Assembly (NCBI RefSeq): GCF_024813435.1
Contig: NZ_JANAEZ010000013.1
Location: 1 to 64,000 of the forward strand
Reading direction: 5' to 3'
Length of the DNA: 64,000 nt
Source of the DNA: Cognataquiflexum gelatinilyticum
GTDB taxonomy: Bacteria > Bacteroidota > Bacteroidia > Cytophagales > Cyclobacteriaceae
Shown piece after piece: positions 1 through 8,433 of this stretch (position 1 is the stretch's first letter; the number at the start of each line of letters is the position of its first letter). A program made the translations under genes and the position numbers. A model generated the notes under the pieces. It did not search any database and had not been told where the DNA came from. It saw nothing but the letters and a program-made list of their open reading frames with translations.

Positions 1-52
<52 letters not shown>

Positions 53-374
53 ATAGTTTTTTTTCTCTGCATCACTGCAGAATCGTTTCCTAGCCCTGTC
101 TTCAATCTAATCCAACAGTGTTAACTGCCGGATCTTTAATGTCGTTTCTCCAGTATTTCAATGAACTTTTACCGCCTCATCCGGCAGTATCGTAAGACTG
201 ATGTCTTAATGTACCAAGAATGAAATTTGATATATTTCATTTGCGGGTTGCAAATATAAATCAAAATTTTATTCTTTCAAAAACTGATTAGGAAAATTTA
301 CTCTTTTTTCGGAAGGTAATTGCGAGCCCGTTCAGAACATAAGTGCTTTAATCGAATCAGTGTGCCCGCGTTTG
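53..374 (-). other. 16S rRNA leader region
   Basis: No gene is seen between the rRNA promoters and the 16S gene. It holds a perfect 9-bp inverted repeat (CTGCCGGAT at 125-133 with ATCCGGCAG at 179-187) and a smaller hairpin at about 194-207. These could be part of a leader or processing structure, which is inference; the 3' side of any RNase III stem lies outside the window. Confidence 0.5.
251..281 (-). promoter_or_regulatory. rRNA operon promoter P2 (Bacteroidota sigma-A type)
   Basis: On the minus strand this reads TTTG, exactly 19 nt, then TATATTTG, a perfect match to the Bacteroidota -33/-7 consensus (TTTG-N19-TAnnTTTG). The predicted start near 244 lies about 190 nt upstream of the 16S 5' end. 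It is the proximal of two tandem promoters. Confidence 0.75.
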
Positions 375-380
375 GGATTG

Positions 381-411
381 CAAAGGTGCAAATCTTTTTT
401 TCAAATGCAAA
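381..411 (-). promoter_or_regulatory. rRNA operon promoter P1 (Bacteroidota sigma-A type)
   Basis: The minus strand reads TTTG, 19 nt, then CACCTTTG, one base from the TAnnTTTG consensus. The predicted start is near 374. Together with P2 at 251-281 it forms a tandem pair spaced 130 bp apart, as is common for rRNA operons. Confidence 0.65.
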
Positions 412-491
412 AGCAAAAAGACAAATAAATTGTCTTTATATCCAACTTCTCTGAATATCAGGGAGAAAAAATATTCTTGAGCCATAACTTA

Positions 492-1511
492 TCAATACCT
501 GAAGGTTGGTAACCGCCTTCTTTGGACTCTTTGCCAAAGCTGATTGACAAATGAATAGCGTATTGATACTTCATGTGCGCCACCTGAATTCCTCCAGCCC
601 AACTGCGAAAGGGTAAAATCATAACTGTATCCAAGGTCAACACCGTTTTGGAGGGAGAAACCAATCAATGCGATTAGAGCTTCGTTATTGGGCAATCCAA
701 TCCTGGTGGGAAAGCCACGGTACCATACACCCAGAATGATTGGGTCAAAGAAAAGCTCCATTCCAAAATCCAATTGGTCATATAAACCTTGTCTTTTGTA
801 ATTAAATGCCAAAGATAATGTCCGCTCCTGTTGGGTATTGTTGAAGTAATCATTGATGGCACCAGGTGTTAAATCAAACTTAATTCCTCCATGGGCAGAG
901 TACCTGATCGGCAAAATGTCTTTATCTAAATCCAAGTAAGAAATATTTGGCCGGGTGAGGTGATGACCCGATACTCCCAACCAAAACCTTTCATTATAGT
1001 AAAAAAGACCTGTATGCAAATCCGCAAAACTTCTTTGTCTTGCGTCCGGAATCGCCACTCCTGCACCAGGTAAGACTACTCCCTTGCTGATGTCTAGTTG
1101 TGTGCTTAAGACCACTTCATCAAAACTTGCTGAGCGGGTAGCGTAACTTCCCTGAATTCCCATGTGCAAAAAACTAGATGACCCAAGCCTCAACCTGTAA
1201 GAATAAAGCAATCCCAATTCTGTGTTTTGGAGATTGGCAAGGCTTTCCCTGGTGCCATTTACAATAATCCCTATGCCACTGTTTTTACTTTCTATAAAAT
1301 GGTCTGCATAGGCAGAAAACGCCACAAAAGTCTGGTCCAAAGCCGGCCATTGGTTTCTAAAGTTGAAACCTACACGAGTTATTTCGGAACTGCCGGCAAA
1401 GGCAGGATTGAGAAATAATGGTGAAGCATAAAACTGGGAAAACTGGGTATCCTGCGCCTTGGCATTGCCAAAAGCCATTATGACTATCAAAAAGATCAAG
1501 TATTTTCCCAT
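492..1511 (-). CDS. PorP/SprF family type IX secretion membrane protein
   Basis: A 339-residue outer-membrane beta-barrel protein. Residues 1-19 form a signal peptide ending AKA, and the mature part begins with the family's hallmark QDTQFSQFYASPLFLNPAFAGS. PorP/SprF proteins work with the type IX secretion system in handling particular secreted proteins; genomes in this phylum carry many paralogs, each often beside one large substrate with a type B sorting domain. That is the case here: the gene starts one base after the stop of such a gene (1513-3873), so the two are surely cotranscribed and probably work together. The barrel strand pattern continues to the C-terminus. It is unlikely to be the core SprF gene itself. 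Confidence 0.9.
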   Translation of the reverse strand: MGKYLIFLIVIMAFGNAKAQDTQFSQFYASPLFLNPAFAGSSEITRVGFNFRNQWPALDQTFVAFSAYADHFIESKNSGIGIIVNGTRESLANLQNTELGLLYSYRLRLGSSSFLHMGIQGSYATRSASFDEVVLSTQLDISKGVVLPGAGVAIPDARQRSFADLHTGLFYYNERFWLGVSGHHLTRPNISYLDLDKDILPIRYSAHGGIKFDLTPGAINDYFNNTQQERTLSLAFNYKRQGLYDQLDFGMELFFDPIILGVWYRGFPTRIGLPNNEALIALIGFSLQNGVDLGYSYDFTLSQLGWRNSGGAHEVSIRYSFVNQLWQRVQRRRLPTFRY

Positions 1512-1512
1512 T

Positions 1513-3873
1513 TTACCTAATCAATAAAAATCTACCGCTCTGCTCCACTGATTCCCCGTCAATGGTTACCATTTTGACCCTGTATACATAATTTCCCCCC
1601 GGCATCAATTCCCCATTGACTTTACCATCCCAACCTTCTGTTTTCAAATCATTTGTTCTAAACAGCATATTGCCCCAAAGGTTAAAAACCAAAATTTCCA
1701 TTTGCGCAATTCCCCTAACTTTGGGCCTAAAAAATCGGTTCTCCTCTAAGGTGGGCGTAAATCCGGTAGGAAACATTACCCTGTAACTTTTGGTGATTGA
1801 AAGCTCCTTGGCAAACTCGGCAACACAGCCCAATTCATCAGTAATGGTCAACACTATCTGAAAAACTCCTTTTTTCCCATATATATGTATTGGATTCTGA
1901 TCTGTTGAACCTGTTCCATCACCAAAATCCCATGACCAATTCACCACATCATCCGGCGAAAGATCAGTAAACTGAATGGTATCATCAGGAAAAATCCCTC
2001 CATCTTCATCTCCTTTGACCCCAGTTCCCTGAACTTCAAAGTCAAAATTTGTCTGAAGGGATTGAGTTACAATGATTATTTCAAATGCTATGGGCTCTGA
2101 CCAACAATCCAAATCCTTGTGCTTAATTCTTAGGAGAAAATTTCCGGATGAAGATATATTACTCATACCCTCATTTTCTATCAATTCACCACCGGGGGTT
2201 TCTAATTGGTAATCATAACTCACCTCATCATAACCCGGAATGAATTCACGGACATCAAGGGACATACCGGGTTCACATCCAACCACAGGATCGCTAATCA
2301 CCAAACTTGGTAAAGGAGGATTTATCAAGGTAAAGACTGAAGATTCGGTCGGACAGCTCTTTGAATTGTAAGCAATAACTTTATACACACCCGGTAAGAT
2401 GGCTTGAATCTCTGAAACATCAGAATCAGGAATCAATATGTCATCCCTGAACCATTCATGTTTTACATATACTTCATCACCAACTGCCCTTAATATTATA
2501 GGATCCCCTTCACACCGCCTTAATTCATCTATGGTGCTGTCAAGGCCTTGGGCTAAGATGCTGACTGGTTCAGGAGATTCTTTGATTAAAAGCTTGATGT
2601 AATTCCCTGAGGATGTTTTCCCATAATTATCAGTAATCGTATAATATACCTGAACAGTCTGGTCTGTGAATCCAGTATTTGGAAAGAAAGTAAACTCCCC
2701 GCCAGTGTCAGAGGCACGGAAAGTTCCTTGGGGAAGTACCAAAACCCGATTTTCAGGTCTGCACCTAGCCTGAGAACAAATGTCTCCCTCCTCTGCCTGA
2801 ATATCCTCAAGCGAACCATAAAACTGCAAACACCTGATGCTTGAATTTTCATTTGGAAGCGTAGCCTCGGCGGGAGTAATTTCATAAGTGTTTTCTTGGC
2901 CTTCGCAAGAGGCTTTGTCATCAATGTCTACTCCCTCAGGATTTGAAAGGCCATCCTCATTGGAAACCTCCACAATAAGATTTCTGATTTCATGGATATT
3001 GTTCAATCCACCTGTAGAAGCAGTAAATCCTATCTTTAGATTTTTAGGAGCGGGGAAGTTGTAAGGTCTATCGAAAATGGTGACCATCCTTGGATTATTT
3101 GCCTCAGTGGAAACCAGCATCTTTACTGTCAAAAAATATCCCTCTCCAAATGGATCAGGCTGCAAATCCAAAAAGACTTTCCGGTATCCCGGAAGGTTGG
3201 GGTCAGTCACCCTGTTGGTTCCTGGGCCTCCTGAACTGATGGGAAACTGGTCAGAAGCTCTAAGTCCATCATTACCGGGCTCCATGGTTTTACGCCCTAC
3301 AATAAAATTATATCCAGAAAGACCATTTCCAGGACCTCTGATTACTATAGAGTTTGGCACCAAGGATTCACCAATCCCGGCAAAACCACCAATTTTTCCC
3401 TCTTGGGTAGTTCCAAAGTTTCCGTATTCATCAAATCCGATTCCCAGATATGCCCTTGATAAACCGACTTGGTTACCGCGCTGTGCATAACCGAGGGATC
3501 CACCAAATCCTCCTGTATTGAATACAGGGGTGTCGGCATCAAATAAAAATGCCACTATTCCATCTGCACCATTGCCACCATAGCTGAAATATTCAAATTC
3601 GGCTTTGATACCATATGTGGAAGAAAAAGGAATGTCAATGTAGATATACCCATTTTGTTCATTGACAGCATCTGTTAGTCTGAGCGCACCATTCACAATC
3701 CTTGCATTTCCTCCAAAGACCGTGGCAGATTGCGTTGAATTATCCGTAAACTTCTCACAATAGGGAAAACCAACCTGTGCTTTGCCTTCTATTAAAAAGG
3801 AAAACAAAAAAATAATTGATAAAAAAAAATAGATTAGCTGTGGTATTAATGGGTCAGGATTTTTCAATTTCAT
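1513..3873 (-). CDS. large secreted lectin/PKD protein with type IX type B sorting domain
   Basis: A secreted protein of about 786 residues. After a signal peptide ending GKAQ come an L-type-lectin-like sandwich (about residues 35-315, with GADGIVAFLF and GIGFDEYGNF), a cadherin/Ig-like stretch with paired cysteines, an Ig-like segment, a PKD domain (WSWDFGDGTGSTDQNPIH) and a C-terminal gliding-motility or type B sorting domain (MFPTGFTP through the final LLIR). Such domains direct export by the type IX system without the usual type A cleavage tag. The next gene encodes a PorP/SprF partner one base away. I chose the ATG at 3873 because it gives a normal signal peptide; the frame is open to an ATG at 3906. 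Likely an adhesin or surface polymer; the ligand is unknown. Confidence 0.85.
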   Translation of the reverse strand: MKLKNPDPLIPQLIYFFLSIIFLFSFLIEGKAQVGFPYCEKFTDNSTQSATVFGGNARIVNGALRLTDAVNEQNGYIYIDIPFSSTYGIKAEFEYFSYGGNGADGIVAFLFDADTPVFNTGGFGGSLGYAQRGNQVGLSRAYLGIGFDEYGNFGTTQEGKIGGFAGIGESLVPNSIVIRGPGNGLSGYNFIVGRKTMEPGNDGLRASDQFPISSGGPGTNRVTDPNLPGYRKVFLDLQPDPFGEGYFLTVKMLVSTEANNPRMVTIFDRPYNFPAPKNLKIGFTASTGGLNNIHEIRNLIVEVSNEDGLSNPEGVDIDDKASCEGQENTYEITPAEATLPNENSSIRCLQFYGSLEDIQAEEGDICSQARCRPENRVLVLPQGTFRASDTGGEFTFFPNTGFTDQTVQVYYTITDNYGKTSSGNYIKLLIKESPEPVSILAQGLDSTIDELRRCEGDPIILRAVGDEVYVKHEWFRDDILIPDSDVSEIQAILPGVYKVIAYNSKSCPTESSVFTLINPPLPSLVISDPVVGCEPGMSLDVREFIPGYDEVSYDYQLETPGGELIENEGMSNISSSGNFLLRIKHKDLDCWSEPIAFEIIIVTQSLQTNFDFEVQGTGVKGDEDGGIFPDDTIQFTDLSPDDVVNWSWDFGDGTGSTDQNPIHIYGKKGVFQIVLTITDELGCVAEFAKELSITKSYRVMFPTGFTPTLEENRFFRPKVRGIAQMEILVFNLWGNMLFRTNDLKTEGWDGKVNGELMPGGNYVYRVKMVTIDGESVEQSGRFLLIR

Positions 3874-3929
3874 GAGAAATCTATATTGAGTTTCATTTTT
3901 GGTCATGTAAAGTACAGAAACTCTTAAAA

Positions 3930-3960
3930 AATAAAAAGGCTTCCTTTTCAGAAGCCTTAT
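3930..3960 (-). terminator. rho-independent terminator of purA
   Basis: Inverted repeat AAGGCTTC (3936-3943) and GAAGCCTT (3951-3958) with a 7-nt loop, followed on the minus strand by a T-rich run. It lies just after the purA stop and separates it from the secreted protein gene. Confidence 0.85.
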
Positions 3961-3968
3961 TTTATATG

Positions 3969-5240
3969 TTATCTGAGAATTGTCTGCTTTCGATCTGGGC
4001 CTACTGAGACCATTTTGATCGGAACCCCAAGTTCCTTTTCGAGAAAGTCTACATAGTCTCTCAATTCCTTAGGGAATTTTTCATATTCATTGTCCTCTGC
4101 CAGAGAAGTAAACCATCCCGGAACAGTTTTATAAACCGGCTTTACCTCATCATCATTCAATTCATAAGTAAGTCTATCAACCTTGGATCCATCAGGCAAT
4201 TCATAATGGGTACAGATTTTTATTTCCTCAAAGATATTGAGCACGTCCGCCTTCATCATAAATAGTTGGGTTACCCCATTGATCATGATGGAATATTTCA
4301 ATGCAGGCAAATCTATCCAACCACATCTTCTTGGACGGCCTGTGGTTGAACCAAATTCATTTCCTTCTTTACGCATGGCCTCGCCGGTGGCATCATGGAG
4401 TTCGGTAGGAAAAGGTCCGCTGCCCACTCTAGTACAATAGGCTTTGAATATCCCGAAGACATCACCGATTTTGGAAGGAGATACACCAAGTCCCGTGCAG
4501 GCCCCTGCGACCATGGTACTGCTTGAGGTGACGAAAGGATAACTTCCAAAGTCTATGTCCAACAAAGACCCCTGTGCACCTTCGGCCAAAACTTTTTTGC
4601 CGGAAGCCAAATAGTCATTTACCTCGTATTCACTGTCTACCAGATTCAGCGTTCTGAAAAAAGCAACTGCATCAAAAAAGGTCTTTTCCAGTTCTGCCAA
4701 TTGGCTGATATCAAAATCATAGAAGGAGAGAATTGTCTTATGCTTTTCAACAAGTGTGTTGTATTTCTCCTCAAAATCAGGAGCCAAAATATCTCCAACC
4801 CTTAATGCAACTCTTCCGATTTTATCCTGATAGGTGGGTCCAATACCTTTAAGGGTAGATCCGATTTTTTTGTCTCCTTTGGATTTCTCATAAGCGGCAT
4901 CTAACAGCTTATGCGTTGGAATGATGATAGTTGCTTTTTTAGAAATGAAAAGGTTTTTCTTAAAAGCAATATTGAATTTGTGAAGTCCTTCGATTTCCTT
5001 TCTCAAGACTACAGGGTCCAATACCACTCCATTTCCGATAATATTGAGGATATTCTCCCTAAAAATACCTGAAGGAATCTGATGAAGGACATGCTTGATG
5101 CCATCAAATTCCAAAGTATGTCCGGCATTGGGACCGCCTTGAAATCTGGCGACCACGTCATATTGCGGAGCCAATACATCCACTACCTTACCTTTTCCCT
5201 CATCTCCCCATTGCAGGCCTAAAAGAACATCCATTTTCAT
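3969..5240 (-). CDS. purA: adenylosuccinate synthetase
   Basis: Catalyses IMP plus aspartate plus GTP to adenylosuccinate, the first committed step of AMP synthesis, in the cytoplasm. The 423-residue length is normal. The N-terminus has the family loop QWGDEGKGK (residues 10-18), with catalytic Asp13 and His41 in GGPNAGHT. The C-terminal half has the conserved TTGRPRRCGW segment and ends in GPDRKQTI. It is the last gene of a minus-strand group with a STAS protein and a Fur regulator 112 nt upstream, and is followed by a clear terminator. No linked purine genes occur. Confidence 0.97.
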   Translation of the reverse strand: MKMDVLLGLQWGDEGKGKVVDVLAPQYDVVARFQGGPNAGHTLEFDGIKHVLHQIPSGIFRENILNIIGNGVVLDPVVLRKEIEGLHKFNIAFKKNLFISKKATIIIPTHKLLDAAYEKSKGDKKIGSTLKGIGPTYQDKIGRVALRVGDILAPDFEEKYNTLVEKHKTILSFYDFDISQLAELEKTFFDAVAFFRTLNLVDSEYEVNDYLASGKKVLAEGAQGSLLDIDFGSYPFVTSSSTMVAGACTGLGVSPSKIGDVFGIFKAYCTRVGSGPFPTELHDATGEAMRKEGNEFGSTTGRPRRCGWIDLPALKYSIMINGVTQLFMMKADVLNIFEEIKICTHYELPDGSKVDRLTYELNDDEVKPVYKTVPGWFTSLAEDNEYEKFPKELRDYVDFLEKELGVPIKMVSVGPDRKQTILR

Positions 5241-5352
5241 TTTAATATTTTGTATCTAGTATTTTTAAATCAATTCGGCCGTGAAGTTTGTCATATCCCT
5301 AAAAATTACCAAATAACTCAATCCTTTTTCTGTAGATATTACCAAATTCAGA

Positions 5353-5697
5353 TTAGGATATCGCTTGCTTGGCCTCAGTAATGCTTGGGTAGACGGTGAA
5401 GATATTGTTCAACTTGGTGATGATGAGCAGTTTTTGAACGTGTTCAGAGGGTGCCGTAAGGAATACCTCTCCCCCTGAATTTCTCATTTTGGTAAGCATG
5501 GTGATCAAAAGCCCAATGCCACTCGAACTGATGTACCTCACTTCAGAGAGGTCCACTACAAAAAACTTGATTTTATCGTTGACTGCATCGGACACCATTT
5601 CCACAAGCTTTGGCCCAACTTCGTCTCCGATAAGGTCACCTGTTACAAACAGAAGATGGGCATTCTTTTCTTTTTCAATCCTATAATTAAGCTTCAT
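5353..5697 (-). CDS. STAS-domain anti-sigma-factor antagonist-like protein
   Basis: A 114-residue single STAS domain of the SpoIIAA/RsbV type. The recognition loop reads ISSSGIGLL (residues 56-64); Ser58 aligns with the serine that is phosphorylated in SpoIIAA. Such proteins bind anti-sigma factor kinases when unphosphorylated, but no kinase or sigma factor of that family is nearby. Its start overlaps the end of the Fur gene by four bases (ATGA), so the two are translationally coupled. In Bacteroidota, where SigB is absent, the partner is unknown; an RsbU/RsbW-like pair elsewhere would be expected. The fold is certain, the role is inference. Confidence 0.85.
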   Translation of the reverse strand: MKLNYRIEKEKNAHLLFVTGDLIGDEVGPKLVEMVSDAVNDKIKFFVVDLSEVRYISSSGIGLLITMLTKMRNSGGEVFLTAPSEHVQKLLIITKLNNIFTVYPSITEAKQAIS

Positions 5698-6161
5698 ATC
5701 ATTGCTTTATTTTCGCAGTTTTCTTTAAGGCAAGTTCCATATAGAATCAATGAATGGTGAAGAACTTTGAAATTCAAAATCTCGCTCACTGTATTCTGTA
5801 TGTTTTGTATCCTAGGATCGCAAAACTCAAGTACTTTGTTGCATTCGATGCAAATCAAATGGTCGTGCTGCTTGTATCCGTATGATTTTTCGAATTGGGC
5901 AATGTTTTTTCCAAACTGATGTTTGGTCACCAAGTCGCACTCTTCCAATAAGTCCAAAGTATTGTAAACAGTCGCTCTGCTCACCCTGTAATTTTTGTTT
6001 TTCATGCTGATGTAGAGTGACTCTACATCAAAGTGCCCTCCGCGTCCATAGATTTCTTCCAAAATAGCATAACGCTCGGGGGTTTTTCTAAGCTTTTTAT
6101 TTTCCAGGTAGGCTGTAAATATTTTCTTTACCTCATCGAAAAGGGTCTGATTTAAGGCCAT
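5694..6161 (-). CDS. Fur family transcriptional regulator
   Basis: A 155-residue metal-dependent repressor with an N-terminal winged helix (RKTPERYAILEEI, then SRATVYNTLDLL) and a C-terminal dimerisation domain. Metal sites are visible: HDHLICIEC contains the histidine cluster and a CxxC pair, with a second cysteine pair (TCLKENC) near the C-terminus for structural zinc. The sequence does not let me say whether it senses iron, zinc or peroxide. A -7 element TATATTTG lies just upstream at 6178-6185. It overlaps the STAS gene by four bases. Confidence 0.9.
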   Translation of the reverse strand: MALNQTLFDEVKKIFTAYLENKKLRKTPERYAILEEIYGRGGHFDVESLYISMKNKNYRVSRATVYNTLDLLEECDLVTKHQFGKNIAQFEKSYGYKQHDHLICIECNKVLEFCDPRIQNIQNTVSEILNFKVLHHSLILYGTCLKENCENKAMI

Positions 6162-6177
6162 GAATTTTAGGTTTTTG

Positions 6178-6185
6178 CAAATATA
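6178..6185 (-). promoter_or_regulatory. -7 element upstream of fur-family gene
   Basis: TATATTTG on the minus strand matches TAnnTTTG, 17 bases before the start codon. No TTTG is found at the proper -33 distance, so this is a weak call. The rest of the 350-bp gap to 6511 holds no gene, RNA or repeat that I can recognise. Confidence 0.4.
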
Positions 6186-6511
6186 ACTTATCTTATTTAG
6201 AAAAGATTCGAATAAGCAAGATAGAAATCCTTTTAATCAAACCTCATCTCCTTGAAAATTCCTTTTATTGGGAAAAATTCTAGTGCTTGATGGCGTTTTG
6301 AAAGTTTGTTCATCAAGATTTTATCAAAGAGATCAAAAGGGGTGAAGGATTGCCAAAAAAAAGCATGAATGTTCTTAAGAAAAGGGAATTTTACAGGTTG
6401 GGATCAAGTGGTGAATTATTCTGAATACCATATTTAGATAATCCGTCTTCATTACCACCAGCAAGCAGAAAAGATGAAATTGCTAATTTTGTCTGTTATC
6501 CTTTTCCACTC

Positions 6512-8089
6512 CTACTCTTCTCCTTTCACCAATACTTTGGCAGTATCCCATTTCTGAGTTAGCCTGGATACAACGATGATGGTTAACAAACTACTGAGCA
6601 TTGCCAAAGTACGGAACGGAAACAAGACCTTTCCATCCTCAATCATCGGATAGTCAATTAAGATCGGCAAACCCAATGAAGCTTCGCCCCCTCCAAATCT
6701 CAAAATCACGCCAACTGCAAAACCTGCAATTGAGCCGATTTTATTGGCTTTTTTGTCAAAAAGCGCTGTCACTAACTGCGGAAAGAGCAGGCAATACACA
6801 AAATCGCTGCACAATACCCAAAGGGAATAAACACTTGTCACGTTTAGTGCAATCAAAGTCGCCGCAATGCCAATAACCCAAATCGAAGTTTTGATGACTT
6901 TATTTAGATTTTCGGTCGTGATATTTGGTTTCACCAAAGGCCGATACACGTTCCAACTTGCTAGGGAAGAGGCTGATAAAATGGATGAATCAATCGAGGA
7001 CATCACCGCAGCAGCAATTGCTCCAAGTCCGATCGTTGCCACCACAGTAGGTGTAAGGTAGCGAATGACGTAGGGCAAAATCATGGAATTGTTTTCTAAA
7101 TTGGCTTTTGCCCCAAAATCCGTCCAATCGGTCACATTGCTTCCTATTATGCCAATCATTACAGCCGGGATTGCAGCTATCAGACAGACTACACCTGCGA
7201 AAATGGAAAGGCGAACGGCTGTTTTTTCGTCTTTGGATGCCAATACCCGTTGAAAATAAACCTGCCAAGGAATACCTCCAAAGATGAGCAAAAGCGCATA
7301 ATCCCACCAATACCAATAATAACTCCCCAATACTTCTTTACTAGGGACAAAGGTCGCTGCTCCACCTTTCATGGTTTTGTAATTAGCCCAAGCCACATCC
7401 CATCCCCCCACCCCGGAAAGTGCAAAGGGAACAACTATCGCCAAGCCAATCAACAAAATTGACATCTGAATAATATCCGTCAAAGCAACTGCCAAAAGTC
7501 CCCCAATAGCAGTATAGGCAATGGTTACAACTGCTGATATGATAATAGACGTTTGGGTATCAATACCTAAAACGGTAGAAAATGTCGTGCCCAATGCCAC
7601 CAAAATGGCGGCGGTCCAAAATACTTCACCGGCCAATGCGGGCAAAAAAAGCACTGCCCCCATTTGTTTGCCAAATCGCTGTGCTAATGGATCAAGCATG
7701 GTTTTGAAACGGTGACGCCGCATTTTCCTAGCAAAAATCAACCCTCCCAACATCAAACTTAAAGCATATCCCCATGGTGCCTGCACCCAAACCAAACCAT
7801 CTCCGTAGGCATATTCCGCAGACCCATTGATATAGCCTCCGCCAACCCAAGTTGCACTCATAGTGAAAATTGCAATCCCTAAAGGCAATCCTCGACCCGC
7901 CAACATCATGTCTGCTTTTGATTCCTTTTTTTGGGCGACATGGGTCCCATAGTAAAAGATCAAAGCATAAAAGACCATCATGGATGCATAGCCGTACCAA
8001 AAAACCTCAGCTTTGGTAAACCAATACAAATACATTCCGAATATGATTAGTACGCCTATCAAAAAAATTGTAGGGTAGAATTTTTTCAT
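6512..8089 (-). CDS. sodium:solute symporter, high-affinity choline transporter-like
   Basis: A 525-residue inner-membrane protein with about 13 hydrophobic segments and the sodium/solute symporter fold. Segments such as ATWVGGGYINGSAEYAY, IGGLLAVALTDIIQM and GGIPWQVYFQRVLASK resemble the CHT1/SLC5A7 choline-transporter branch of this family more than the sugar or proline branches. The gene is divergent from a phosphatidylcholine-synthase-like gene (8434-9147), which consumes choline; this neighbour strengthens the choline assignment. Substrate remains inference. The C-terminus ends KVLVKGEE, a normal charged tail. No regulator is adjacent. Confidence 0.8.
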   Translation of the reverse strand: MKKFYPTIFLIGVLIIFGMYLYWFTKAEVFWYGYASMMVFYALIFYYGTHVAQKKESKADMMLAGRGLPLGIAIFTMSATWVGGGYINGSAEYAYGDGLVWVQAPWGYALSLMLGGLIFARKMRRHRFKTMLDPLAQRFGKQMGAVLFLPALAGEVFWTAAILVALGTTFSTVLGIDTQTSIIISAVVTIAYTAIGGLLAVALTDIIQMSILLIGLAIVVPFALSGVGGWDVAWANYKTMKGGAATFVPSKEVLGSYYWYWWDYALLLIFGGIPWQVYFQRVLASKDEKTAVRLSIFAGVVCLIAAIPAVMIGIIGSNVTDWTDFGAKANLENNSMILPYVIRYLTPTVVATIGLGAIAAAVMSSIDSSILSASSLASWNVYRPLVKPNITTENLNKVIKTSIWVIGIAATLIALNVTSVYSLWVLCSDFVYCLLFPQLVTALFDKKANKIGSIAGFAVGVILRFGGGEASLGLPILIDYPMIEDGKVLFPFRTLAMLSSLLTIIVVSRLTQKWDTAKVLVKGEE

Positions 8090-8375
8090 GGTTTTATAGG
8101 CTGATGAAATATTATATTAATTGATCTCGATACATAGTATGAAACTCCCAACATTAAATAGACGCCCTAGGTCAAACACTAAAGTGGGGAATAAATTTTA
8201 TTGGTGAATTAAGGAATGCCAATATAATCACTTAAAGATTTCAACTTACTTTTTCACTGACACTTCTTTCAATCAGATGAATTTGAGTCGTATTTAATCC
8301 AACAAACAAATCAATAAGTCAACACTTCATCTTTAAACCTCAAATTTCAAACCTCATCATTTTAAATAAAAAGAA

Positions 8376-8383
8376 TAAATTTG
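8376..8383 (+). promoter_or_regulatory. -7 element upstream of pcs
   Basis: TAAATTTG, a perfect TAnnTTTG match, with no good -33 box. A start near 8390 would leave only 8 nt before a TTG at 8398 but 44 nt before the GTG at 8434, favouring the latter as start codon. The remainder of the 344-bp divergent gap shows no gene or repeat. Confidence 0.45.
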
Positions 8384-8433
8384 TCTCAGAAGCCTAGTTG
8401 CTTAATTATGGCCATCCTTTTGACAAATTTGTT

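Noticed and set aside
3077..3490. A 137-codon plus-strand frame within the secreted lectin/PKD gene
   Set aside because: Proline-rich antisense shadow of the lectin-like domain.
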